From: a virus
Virus record (IMG/VR): IMGVR_UViG_3300028895_000256
Span: 1-46,999 of that record
Reading direction: 5' to 3' (one strand)
Length of the DNA: 46,999 nucleotides
The notes under the pieces are model-generated. The model was not told the origin of the DNA. It worked only from the letters and a program-made list of their open reading frames with translations, and searched no databases. The position numbers were made by a program, and so were the translations under genes. Every line of letters begins with the position of its first letter. Positions within the stretch are counted from its first letter, which is position 1. Shown here one piece after another: positions 37,380 through 44,780 of this stretch.

Positions 37380-37396
37380 GCCGGCCGATGGCCGGC
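37380..37396 (-). other. Second GC hairpin directly after the 37397 stop codon
   Basis: GCCGGCC-ATC-GGCCGGC, 7-bp stem with 3-base loop followed by AAATC. Together with the UUCG hairpin 13 bases further it forms a double stem-loop. Confidence 0.5.
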
Positions 37397-37645
37397 TTAC
37401 GCGTTGCCGACGAGCTCCTCTTCCTCCATCTCGGCCACCCTGGCCAGAAGCCCCTCCCCGATCCGGAGCAGGCACGCCTTCTTGCTGAGCCTGAACTCGT
37501 TCTCGGCGCTCTTGAGGGCGCCGACCAGAGCGATGAGCTCATCGGAGTCGTCCAGGCCGACGCCGTCCGAGGCGGCGTCGATCAGCTCCACGACCTTGTC
37601 GCCGACTTCCTTCGGGTGCTGGGGGTTGTACTGCTGTTCGTCCAC
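37397..37645 (-). CDS. Small acidic protein, unknown
   Basis: 82 residues, GTG start with AAGGAGAGAGCC. Acidic, helical: KEVGDKVVELIDAASDGVGL, DDSDELIALVGALKSAENEF, RIGEGLLARVAEMEEEEL. Lies between the holin candidate and the secreted protein. No family recognised. Confidence 0.6.
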   Translation of the reverse strand: MDEQQYNPQHPKEVGDKVVELIDAASDGVGLDDSDELIALVGALKSAENEFRLSKKACLLRIGEGLLARVAEMEEEELVGNA

Positions 37646-37748
37646 GGCTCTCTCCTTCGGTCAAGTGGTGGTATCGTGGTCTGCCTCTCCGCGGTCCGGA
37701 TTGAGCTCAGGCGGCGCACCGTGCGCCACCCAAGACGTCAAGAATTCG

Positions 37749-38036
37749 TCACTTTATGATCCCCAGCAGCTGCAGGAGGTTCTTCCCGGTACTGTGGATC
37801 GTGGTCGCGGCGGTGTACATGGTCCCGGCGTCGACCAGGATCTGCTGCGTGGTGGCCGCGGCGTCGGCTCCCAGCATCGCTGCGGCCGCTGAGACGGCCG
37901 CTACGGCCGCAGGGACCGTCCCTCGCTGCAGCCCCCGATCGTCGCCTGACGGCGCCGTGATGCGCTTCGTGCCGGATTTCACGGCCTTGCCGGCGCCCAG
38001 GGCCACGACTGTGCCTAGAATGGTGGTCAGATCCAT
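37749..38036 (-). CDS. Holin candidate (small hydrophobic protein)
   Basis: 95 residues from ATG 38034-38036 (MDLTTILGTVVALGAGKAV), AGGAG before it; the longer frame enters cassette copy 7. Two hydrophobic segments (about 4-20 and 44-65, the second alanine-rich: VPAAVAAVSAAAAMLGADAA) with a basic stretch between, and a C-terminal helix. Size, membrane segments and position after the endolysin candidate suggest a holin, but the hydrophobicity is modest. Confidence 0.4.
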   Translation of the reverse strand: MDLTTILGTVVALGAGKAVKSGTKRITAPSGDDRGLQRGTVPAAVAAVSAAAAMLGADAAATTQQILVDAGTMYTAATTIHSTGKNLLQLLGIIK

Positions 38037-38054
38037 ATCGGCTCCTCTCATTAT

Positions 38055-38087
38055 GTACCTACAGGTACGGTGTCCGCAGACAAAATG
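38055..38087 (-). promoter_or_regulatory. Conserved intergenic cassette, copy 7
   Basis: Core GTGTCCGCAGACAAAATG (38070-38087). Two bases later in the minus direction comes the palindrome GTACCT-GT-AGGTAC (38055-38068), then ATAATG, GAGAGGAG and the start at 38036. On the upstream side the palindrome GCCGCGGC precedes ATTTTG. It lies directly after the stop of the endolysin candidate. Confidence 0.75.
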
Positions 38088-38095
38088 CCGCGGCC

Positions 38096-38527
38096 CTATT
38101 CTCGCGCCGGCCACCGCGGGTACTTCGCCCAAGCGTCCCCAGCTGGCACCTGCAGGTGCATGTGCAGGGCGGTCCCTCCGTGCACCAGGCAGGCTTTCAG
38201 GATCCGGCCGCTCCCGCTCTCGTATCTGAATGCCTCGTTCAGCCGGCGAGCGATCTCATCGGTCTCCGCGGCACTGTAGTAGTGGACCTGGGCGTCGGCG
38301 GCTCGCCAGTAGGTGTGCGGCGTGGGGTAGTACTTCCGGCCCAGCCGCTTGAGCAGCTCCCGGTGCTCTCGGTCGCTCCTGAAGATGCAGGTCAGTAGGA
38401 GCGGCCGGTCGGCGATCTCCTGGCTGAGCGCGTCGGCTGTGGCTAGGATCGGAAGCAGCATCGCCCCATGGTGCCCATCGAGGATCCGCTGGTACTCATT
38501 CTCGATCCGGGCCGTCTTGGTCTCCAT
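38096..38527 (-). CDS. Endolysin candidate, M15-type zinc peptidase
   Basis: 143 residues from ATG 38525-38527 (METKTARIENEYQ), AGGAG before it; the upstream extension of the frame is a shadow of the next gene. The zinc-site pattern of M15 peptidases is visible: HTYWRAAD (H71 to D78, family pattern HxxGxAxD with W for G), then EIARRLNEAFRYE and HGGTALHMHLQVP with H122 and H124. Such enzymes cut D-Ala or L-Ala-D-Glu bonds in peptidoglycan. No signal peptide, so release would need a holin. Located directly before the holin candidate. Confidence 0.65.
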   Translation of the reverse strand: METKTARIENEYQRILDGHHGAMLLPILATADALSQEIADRPLLLTCIFRSDREHRELLKRLGRKYYPTPHTYWRAADAQVHYYSAAETDEIARRLNEAFRYESGSGRILKACLVHGGTALHMHLQVPAGDAWAKYPRWPARE

Positions 38528-38535
38528 CTGCGCTC

Positions 38536-38979
38536 CTATCCTCGAGGCGGTGATCGGCGGTCGAGCTCTTGGACAATCTGGCTGGCACACCGAGGCTGGC
38601 TGTTGAACTGCTTCAGCGTGGTCGAGATCTCGTGGCAGGTCGAGGCCACGTTCTGCATCGTGTCGGCCATCGCTTTCTTGTGCTCCCGCTCCTCCCGCCG
38701 GTAGGCGGTGCTCAGTTTCCAGTCGGCGCTGCCGTCGTCGCAGGTGGTCCCATGGCTCTCGACCAGATCTTCCACGTTCCGGCCCATGTCGTACAGCGCT
38801 TTTTTCTGGTTCTCGGTCAGACCGGCCGCGGTGGGGCGCGGCCATCTGCGGAGGGCGACCTCCCGGAGCGCGAGCACGGCGATCGCCGCGATCGACCCCA
38901 TCCCGATCTGTCCGGCGGCCCCACCAAGGTCTTTCGTAGCCTCGGTGGCGACGGCGGCAGCTGCTATAAACTCCTGCAT
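38536..38979 (-). CDS. Membrane protein with coiled C-terminus (lysis-associated?)
   Basis: 147 residues with GGAGGAG site. An N-terminal alanine/glycine-rich hydrophobic segment (about 20-41: GAAGQIGMGSIAAIAVLALR) is followed by a basic stop (RRWPRP) and a long charged helical region (EREHKKAMADTMQNVAST, CHEISTTLKQF). Position directly before the endolysin suggests a holin or spanin-like role. No lipobox seen. An alternative is a minor virion membrane-contact protein. Confidence 0.5.
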   Translation of the reverse strand: MQEFIAAAAVATEATKDLGGAAGQIGMGSIAAIAVLALREVALRRWPRPTAAGLTENQKKALYDMGRNVEDLVESHGTTCDDGSADWKLSTAYRREEREHKKAMADTMQNVASTCHEISTTLKQFNSQPRCASQIVQELDRRSPPRG

Positions 38980-38990
38980 CCGTGCTCCTC

Positions 38991-39410
38991 CTACGGTCCT
39001 GAGTATGGTCCGGCCGGCCAGGTGGGGATCTGGATCGTCGTGCCGACGAGATCAGTCCAGTCCGGCCACACTCCATCGACCCCGATCTTGTACTTGACCG
39101 TGTAGGTCAGGCCCTGATAGCTGCCGTCCAGGCTCGTGTCCTCGAGGTAGTGGTTTGAGTGGACGGCCGGGTTGCTGGGCCCCAGCGTGATCGTCTTCGC
39201 TGGCGCCGCGCATGTGAAGCGCCAGACGATCGCACCGTAGCCGGCCGCCGGGTACTGCGGCCCGGTGAGCACGGCCGTCGTGTTGATGTGCGTGACTGAC
39301 CCACTCCACGCGGTCGCCTGCCACGTCCAGCTGCTGAGCACGACCCCCATGTCGGCCGCCTGACTTTGGTCGGCCACGAAGACCGGGCTGTATCCCTGGC
39401 CGAATCTCAT
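38991..39410 (-). CDS. Tail-associated protein with MRFGxGYSPV start
   Basis: 139 residues. The first 13 (MRFGQGYSPVFVA) match the start of the next upstream gene (MRYGFSYTPVSVA), pointing to a shared virion-attachment peptide. The rest is beta-rich (WTWQATAWSGSVTHINT, IVWRFTCAAPAKTITLG, YTVKYKIGVDG), Ig- or fibronectin-like by pattern, probably an accessory tail surface protein. Confidence 0.55.
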   Translation of the reverse strand: MRFGQGYSPVFVADQSQAADMGVVLSSWTWQATAWSGSVTHINTTAVLTGPQYPAAGYGAIVWRFTCAAPAKTITLGPSNPAVHSNHYLEDTSLDGSYQGLTYTVKYKIGVDGVWPDWTDLVGTTIQIPTWPAGPYSGP

Positions 39411-39419
39411 ACTCTCGCC

Positions 39420-40079
39420 TCACGGGCTGTAGGTCGTTTTGTTGTAGGTGGACGGCGTTGTGCGGACGCCATCTGATTCCTCAAGCATGCATCCCCACAC
39501 CCGGATCGGCTCTTGGTTGCCGCTCGCTGCTCGCTGAACGTTGATCCTGAACTTCATGTCGTTCCCAAGGTAGGCGTTCCAGTCCGAGGACACTATCCAC
39601 ACACGAGCCCATCCGTTGCCGAAATTGGAATGCCCGACCGTAGGAACCGGGAGTGTTGTCGCCGTGCCAGCACTATAAATGCATCCGGTTTCGTCCATCC
39701 TGAAGGAGACCTGCTGGAAGCCGCCGATAAAGCCGGGATGAAATCGCATCGCACACTCGGCGTAGCTGGCTCCACCGAGGACTTCCTCGCAGAAGAAGTG
39801 GCAGCTTATGATGGAATACCGGACGGACGCTACATCGAATGTGCCGGGAGCCATTTCCCGGAGGTAGCAGTCTGTGTCCGCGTCCGGCGTCCACTCCTCG
39901 GCAGTGAGGTTCCCGTAGGGATCGGCGAGGCCCGTGTCGGTGCGGGTCACATCGCCGCCGCCGTCGTTCCGCCACCACGCGGTGAAGTCCTCGGACGACG
40001 GGATCAGGTTTTCGACCGCCTCCCCTGGCGCCGAAAGTGCAGCCACGCTGACAGGGGTGTAGCTAAATCCGTACCGCAT
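39420..40079 (-). CDS. Tail protein with phage carbohydrate-binding-like beta module
   Basis: 219 residues, ATG after GGGAGGCGCC. After the shared start peptide, residues 22-205 match a beta-sandwich module frequent in phage tail proteins: NLIPSSEDFTAWWRNDGGGD, AEEWTPDAD, CHFFCEEV, QVSFRMDE, then GWARVWIVSS, LGNDMKFRIN and VWGCMLEESDG. The same module appears within the large hub-like protein (about residues 34-197). Likely role is host-glycan binding or tail-tip decoration. Confidence 0.65.
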   Translation of the reverse strand: MRYGFSYTPVSVAALSAPGEAVENLIPSSEDFTAWWRNDGGGDVTRTDTGLADPYGNLTAEEWTPDADTDCYLREMAPGTFDVASVRYSIISCHFFCEEVLGGASYAECAMRFHPGFIGGFQQVSFRMDETGCIYSAGTATTLPVPTVGHSNFGNGWARVWIVSSDWNAYLGNDMKFRINVQRAASGNQEPIRVWGCMLEESDGVRTTPSTYNKTTYSP

Positions 40080-40092
40080 GGCGCCTCCCGCT

Positions 40093-40344
40093 CTACGGGC
40101 TCTCCTCGTAGCAGTAGACCTTCGTGAAGTCGGCGTGATCGGTGCCGGCGACAGCCTCGTCGGTCATGACCGGCAGCCAATAGCCGGGGATGATGAAGAC
40201 CACGTCTTCATCGTTCTTTTCGCTGTGGAGCGTGATCGACTTGCCGGCGCTGGTCTCGCCGACGTAGACCGCGATCGCGTTGCGGTCCGGTTTCTTGGTG
40301 TTGGTGAAGTCCCGCGTGGGCGCCATCCGAGCATCGAGGTTCAT
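40093..40344 (-). CDS. Small tail-region protein, unknown
   Basis: 83 residues from ATG 40342-40344 (MNLDARMAPTRDFTNT), AAGGAGAGAGCC before it. Beta-rich, with AIAVYVGETSAGKSITLHSE and VVFIIPGYWLPVMTDEA. The GETSAGKS stretch resembles but is not a P-loop. Between two tail-surface genes; probably a small virion protein. Confidence 0.55.
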   Translation of the reverse strand: MNLDARMAPTRDFTNTKKPDRNAIAVYVGETSAGKSITLHSEKNDEDVVFIIPGYWLPVMTDEAVAGTDHADFTKVYCYEESP

Positions 40345-40358
40345 GGCTCTCTCCTTTT

Positions 40359-40844
40359 CTACCAAGTCGCTTCGTTGAGGCGATGGGTGATCGCGGTGAC
40401 CTGCAAGAGTGAAGCATAGGCCGGGGTCCCGGCTGTGAGCTTAATATAGGCCCAGGCGCTTATGTAGGCGGCGTCGAGACCGCGGTAAAACTGGCATGTG
40501 GCGGCCGCCTTTGCCGAGCTGCTGTCTGCTGCGACAACCGACAGCTGGTTCAGCCCTTCGCTCTCGCTGCTGATGTCCACGTTCGTGACCGTGCGCCAGA
40601 CGTAGCTTGTGCTCGACGTGTAGCTACCGCTATTGCCGAGACTGACGCCGTTGATTTCGATTTCGAGCCGGATGTTCCCTGCCGCAGAGCTTCCCACGCG
40701 CTCGTCCGGGTACGTGAGAACCGTGTTGAAAGCGGCCTCGTACCGGACGTAGTCATTGTTCTCCTGCATCTGATCGAGCTTGGCTTCAGTCAGGTAATCG
40801 CCGTTGCTCCACTCGACGTCAAGGTATACATGCGGGTTTGGCAT
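40359..40844 (-). CDS. Virion beta-sandwich-like protein, unknown
   Basis: 161 residues starting 3 bases after the hub gene stop; the ribosome site is weak so coupling is likely. MPNPHVYLDVEWSNGDYLTE and ALDQM-type helix are followed by Ser/Thr-rich strands (NIRLEIEINGVSLGNSGSYT, VWRTVTNVDISSES, AYISAWAYIKLTAG). Typical of tail fibre or tip accessory proteins. No family recognised. Confidence 0.55.
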   Translation of the reverse strand: MPNPHVYLDVEWSNGDYLTEAKLDQMQENNDYVRYEAAFNTVLTYPDERVGSSAAGNIRLEIEINGVSLGNSGSYTSSTSYVWRTVTNVDISSESEGLNQLSVVAADSSSAKAAATCQFYRGLDAAYISAWAYIKLTAGTPAYASLLQVTAITHRLNEATW

Positions 40845-40847
40845 CGT

Positions 40848-43031
40848 TCACCAGACTTTCTTGGTGCCGCCGACCTGGCTGTGCTGGTACCAGGGGCTAG
40901 TCGGGTCCAGGCTGCTGACTCGGGCATAGTCCTCGAGCACGACTGGGTCTCGGTGGGCCGTGACCTCAGCCTCCTGCTCGAGCGGATCCAGGGTGACCAC
41001 CGTCACGTCGGCCATCTCATTGCTGACCCCCAGGTTCGGCTCCGTGATGTTCACGCCGTCGCCTTGGAAGAGCGTACCGATGTCCAGATTTCCTCGCATG
41101 CGCCATCCAAGTCGCGCATCGCCGAAGCGGTTAAGATACTTACTGGCGCTTGCGTCGATAACTGCGGGAGCCACGCGCCATCCGATCGTGATCGTCTTCG
41201 AGGCCGTGTAGGGGATCGGGCTGCTGCTGGCGACGCGAGTGTAATAGGCATCGGCACCATCGTACAGCGCCTTGTAGTGATACTCGACCTGGTTTGCCTG
41301 ATCTTCAAGGTCATCGACCTCTTCGCCGCTCAGGACGTTGCAGTCGGCTCTGCTTGCGTCTCCGATGAGATTGAGCTCGACAGATTCACTCGGCTGCAGG
41401 AGCCATACCCCGATCTGCCCGGTGTGCGTCTGAAAGATCGAACCATGGCAGACCTTCAGGGCGTCCTGGATCATCTTCCGCAGCTCGGAGTCCTTGTCCC
41501 AGACACCGGTGATCAGGTCACTGGCGGTGGCTGCGCCGGCCGTTGTCCATGCCCCGGCCTTGTCGTAGAGCGGGCTGTCGTAGAAGTTGCCCTCGACCAC
41601 ATCCATGACCTGAATCGCCGCCACATCTTCGATCAGGTGGGCGATCATGTTGATAGGACTCAGCTGCGCCGAGGTGCGGGGGGCGCTGCTGTAGCAGACA
41701 AACCGATCGCCGGTGGCGTATGCATTGGATGTCACGGTGTCCCAGCCGGCTGTCGGGATGATGCCGGCTAGGCCCGACCCATAGATCCCATAAAAGGTGC
41801 AGTTGGCCGTGATCGTACCGGTCTGGGTTTCGTCGCCATCTTCGAGAATGATCTTAAATGCAGTGGCGCTCGTGAACTCGACGATGATCGTTTCGTCGCT
41901 CATGTTGCCAGCGACACCAAGTGGCAGCGGGGCGTTCTCGTTCACGGCGTTAGGATCGTACTGATATCCTCGACTGTTGGCGCTGCGCTCGAGACTGTAG
42001 AGTGGGCTGTTGTATCCGGTGGTGAAAAACCCCATTTCCCTTGTCAGCTTGTACTCCATGGCGACGCCGGTGGCGCTCTTGCCCTCGATCGCGACTTCAA
42101 GGTCGGTCGACGCAGCCGCGTGGTCAATCAGCCCCTGGGCGACTGGCTCCCAGACGTCAAGATTCGGGAATCCGGCCTCGACGCAGAAGTTGCATCCCGC
42201 CAGGCGCTTGCGAATCATTGCCAGCTGTTCGTTGGTGACCGCCAGCATGGTGCTCTGGCTGCTGACCACGCCGAACTTTTTTTCCCTGGCCATCGTGATC
42301 GGGTTAAGACTGATGATCTTTTCGTCCCCTGAGATCGGCGAAGCAACAGACACCAAGCGCCCGACCTGCCCTGATACTGCCTCATCGTCCGTCTCGATGA
42401 ATCGGCCTGGCTCATCGACAGTCGGGTCGTCATGAAACTCAGCCGAGGGCTCGGTCAGCCAGCAGCCTGCGCCGAGCGTGCTGCTCTGCTCTGCGGGGTA
42501 GAACCGGCACCGGATCGTGTTTCCGATCAGGTCCTCTGCGGCTGCGTCGATCACGATCCACAGCTTCCACCAGTTGCTGCCCATGTTCGTCTCGCCCTTG
42601 GCGATGATGTTCAGGTCCTGAGCATCCATCGCCCCCGGCGTGTAGCTGACCCACTGCCAGACGGCCCGGTATTCTTTGCTATCACTGGCTCGGATGCCGC
42701 GGATAGCGATGAAGGACGTGTTTCCTTGCTGGGCCACCGTACTGACGATCAGGATCCGGCCGCCACATGCCACGTCCTGGCCGATGTACTCATTGGTCCC
42801 AGCCCCGGTGTCGTTCTCCCAGGTGTATGCCTTCCCGCCCCCTGGGGCGATCAGGTAGCTGCCGGTGTCCTTGATGATGTTGCTGGAGTTGCTCCATGGG
42901 CTGACATCGCCGGGCGCATCCGTCTCGAGCAGGTGGTTTTGTCCGTCGTTCAGCCGCACATGGACGCGGGCGTTCAGGAGTTCCCCGAGGGGATCTCGCA
43001 TCTCATCGATGAATGCCTGCGCGAATGCCAC
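40848..43031 (-). CDS. Tail tip / hub-like protein with inserted carbohydrate-binding module
   Basis: 727 residues from GTG 43029-43031 (AFAQAFIDEMRDPLG), five bases after GGAG; the upstream part of the open frame is a shadow of the next gene. The N-terminal 30 residues and the segment from about 205 (SGQVGRLVSVASPISGDEK) to the end form one protein into which a beta-sandwich (about 34-197, ending NWWKLWIVID and GAGCWLTEPS) is inserted. The central part has helices (NEQLAMIRKRLAGCNF); the C-terminal region (IQDALKVCHGSIFQTHTGQI, LSGEEVDDLEDQANQVEYHY) recalls baseplate-hub proteins that cap the tail tube. The last 60 residues include EVTAHRDPVVLEDYAR. Hub identity is by size, position and general pattern. 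Confidence 0.55.
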   Translation of the reverse strand: MAFAQAFIDEMRDPLGELLNARVHVRLNDGQNHLLETDAPGDVSPWSNSSNIIKDTGSYLIAPGGGKAYTWENDTGAGTNEYIGQDVACGGRILIVSTVAQQGNTSFIAIRGIRASDSKEYRAVWQWVSYTPGAMDAQDLNIIAKGETNMGSNWWKLWIVIDAAAEDLIGNTIRCRFYPAEQSSTLGAGCWLTEPSAEFHDDPTVDEPGRFIETDDEAVSGQVGRLVSVASPISGDEKIISLNPITMAREKKFGVVSSQSTMLAVTNEQLAMIRKRLAGCNFCVEAGFPNLDVWEPVAQGLIDHAAASTDLEVAIEGKSATGVAMEYKLTREMGFFTTGYNSPLYSLERSANSRGYQYDPNAVNENAPLPLGVAGNMSDETIIVEFTSATAFKIILEDGDETQTGTITANCTFYGIYGSGLAGIIPTAGWDTVTSNAYATGDRFVCYSSAPRTSAQLSPINMIAHLIEDVAAIQVMDVVEGNFYDSPLYDKAGAWTTAGAATASDLITGVWDKDSELRKMIQDALKVCHGSIFQTHTGQIGVWLLQPSESVELNLIGDASRADCNVLSGEEVDDLEDQANQVEYHYKALYDGADAYYTRVASSSPIPYTASKTITIGWRVAPAVIDASASKYLNRFGDARLGWRMRGNLDIGTLFQGDGVNITEPNLGVSNEMADVTVVTLDPLEQEAEVTAHRDPVVLEDYARVSSLDPTSPWYQHSQVGGTKKVW

Positions 43032-43042
43032 GACGTCTCCTG

Positions 43043-43336
43043 CTACGTCAGAGTCTTGCTTGCCCGCCACGACTCCTGCGTTGCGCTGAGCTCGGCGCCA
43101 GTTGTCGGGGCGCTGAACTCGGCGTCGATCGCCGTGTCGAGGATTGTGGTGGCCACACCAGCCTCGTACTCCGCGATCAGACCGGTGTAGTCGTCTTCGT
43201 GGAGCTCGACGGTGGTGCTGTTCCCGGTATCGGTGTCGAAGACCGTCACGATCAGGAAGTTGGCGTTGGCCAGTGTCGTCACTTCGCTGCCGCTCGGGAG
43301 CTTCCCTCGCCGCACGTTTTTGACCTTGTATGCCAT
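43043..43336 (-). CDS. Small tail protein, unknown
   Basis: 97 residues from ATG 43334-43336 (MAYKVKNVRRGKLPSG), AGGAGA before it. Beta-rich: SEVTTLANANFLIVTVFDTD and TTVELHEDDYTGLIAEYEAG. It sits between hub-like and beta-helix genes. The frame to 43795 is a shadow of the beta-helix gene. Confidence 0.6.
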   Translation of the reverse strand: MAYKVKNVRRGKLPSGSEVTTLANANFLIVTVFDTDTGNSTTVELHEDDYTGLIAEYEAGVATTILDTAIDAEFSAPTTGAELSATQESWRASKTLT

Positions 43337-43347
43337 CTCGATCTCCT

Positions 43348-44331
43348 TTACTCGCCGACCACGGCAGCACTGAAGGAGTTCTGGTAATCCTCCGCCGCAC
43401 CGTCGCTGTCGATGCCGGTGATGGTGGCGCCAGAGGCTTCCTGCGAGTCGATCCTGGTCATCGACGATGCGCACGCGTACCAGTAGCCATCGAACCCTCC
43501 GCCGAAGCCCGTTCCGTAGTTCACGATGCACGCGGATGAAATGTAGGAGGTGCTGTTGTGGAAACAGGAGCGCTGAAATTCGAGCTCCGCAGTCGCGCTG
43601 GTCGCTGCGTGACCGAAGACACCGAACAGGCACCTGATGTACCCATCGCTGTGCCCGCCACCGTAGTTGTAGCCACCGGCCCGAGTGTCGTAAAGCCGGA
43701 GCTTGTACTGGCCTTCGAGCCGGACGCCGTAGGTCCACTTGTTGTGGGGGCCCCAGGTCTGCATGCGGAGGCTGCAGGCATGGAAGTCGATGCATGTGGG
43801 ATTGGCCGGCGCCGCCACCTGGGGGTCCGCTTGGAGCAGGTAGACGTCTTGCACCGATGCGTTGTCAGTGTCGTAGGAGTTGTCGAAAGCGATGTTGCTG
43901 AACCGGACGTAGATCGTCGAGCCGCTTGCCGGCGTGACGCCGACCGTGGGCGCCGCAGATCCGTCGCCGCGGATCCTGACACGGCCCGGCTGGTAGTGGT
44001 ACTGCGAAGTCCCGACCCCGCAGATCTCCACATTATTCTGGATGTCCAGGGTCTCTTCGTAGTCGCCGGGGCCGACGATGATCTTGCTGTGCCAGCTGTT
44101 GCCAGCGGCATTGATCTTGTCGAGGGCAGCCTGGATCGTGTCGAAGTGTCGCCGGTCTGTCGCGCTTCCGTTGCCCAGGTTAGCCGCGCTGAACTGCGGG
44201 GAGACCAAGTAGACATTCTCCATCGCCGCCAGGTGGTCGAGCGTGACCAGGGCCCCGTTGATCTCGTTGGTCCAGTTGGTGTCGCCGGCCGCCGGCATCG
44301 ACATGGCCAGTCGGTTGGTCAGGGTGCTCAT
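43348..44331 (-). CDS. Right-handed beta-helix (pectate-lyase-like) tail protein
   Basis: 327 residues. Starts with MSTLTNRLAMSMPAAGDTNW and a FDTIQAALDKINAAGNSWHS segment, the phage tail-spike start that precedes a beta helix (F.TIq.Ai). The rest is a series of short strands ending in N, D, G and S turns (KIIVGPGDYEETLDIQNNVE, ICGVGTSQYHYQPGRVRIRG, IYVRFSNIAFDNSYDT, YGVRLEGQYKLRLYD). This is the best candidate for the receptor-binding or glycan-degrading tail protein; no catalytic triad can be named. It overlaps the gene before it by ATGA. Confidence 0.7.
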   Translation of the reverse strand: MSTLTNRLAMSMPAAGDTNWTNEINGALVTLDHLAAMENVYLVSPQFSAANLGNGSATDRRHFDTIQAALDKINAAGNSWHSKIIVGPGDYEETLDIQNNVEICGVGTSQYHYQPGRVRIRGDGSAAPTVGVTPASGSTIYVRFSNIAFDNSYDTDNASVQDVYLLQADPQVAAPANPTCIDFHACSLRMQTWGPHNKWTYGVRLEGQYKLRLYDTRAGGYNYGGGHSDGYIRCLFGVFGHAATSATAELEFQRSCFHNSTSYISSACIVNYGTGFGGGFDGYWYACASSMTRIDSQEASGATITGIDSDGAAEDYQNSFSAAVVGE

Positions 44332-44780
44332 GACGGCATCTCCTCGATGTCGAATTCCAGATTAAAGCGAGTCGCCTCGCCTGGGATCGGCTCTGGGTGG
44401 AATTCTGGGTCCGTCCAGAACACGGTGTAGCTGGTCCCACCATCCTCGCCGGCCGGCAGCAGCTTGAACCGGCGGGCCTTGTGAAACACGCTGAGCTCGT
44501 TGACGTCGGCTTCCCACAGTGCGTGGAACCGGACGTGCCAGAGGCCCAGGACAACCTCTGTCCTGGCGGCGATCACCACGCCATTCCGGCGCTTCACCAC
44601 TTCGCGGACGACGTGGTGCCGCTTGACGCTCAGTCCATCGCTCGGGACGTGCGGGTGCGGCAGTACGTAGGGCGGATAGTCTGGGCCTCCGAAGGGTGCT
44701 AGCCCGAATTCGGTGATCCCGTACTCGCCGCCGGAGAAGCGATCTCCGATCAGCTGGAAGCAGGGGTCCGTGCTGCTCAT
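44328..44780 (-). CDS. Minor tail protein, unknown
   Basis: 150 residues overlapping the tape-measure stop (ATGA). Begins MSSTDPCFQLIGDRFSGGEY and has beta strands with VVIAARTEVVLGLWHVRFHA and RRFKLLPAGEDGGTSY. The position directly after the tape measure is where distal tail / tape-measure-binding proteins are encoded. No family recognised. Confidence 0.55.
   Translation of the reverse strand: MSSTDPCFQLIGDRFSGGEYGITEFGLAPFGGPDYPPYVLPHPHVPSDGLSVKRHHVVREVVKRRNGVVIAARTEVVLGLWHVRFHALWEADVNELSVFHKARRFKLLPAGEDGGTSYTVFWTDPEFHPEPIPGEATRFNLEFDIEEMPS

Noticed and set aside
40093-40344. P-loop ATPase motif in GETSAGKS
   Set aside because: Too small a protein (83 residues), beta-rich, no Walker B, within tail-surface genes. 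The match is chance.
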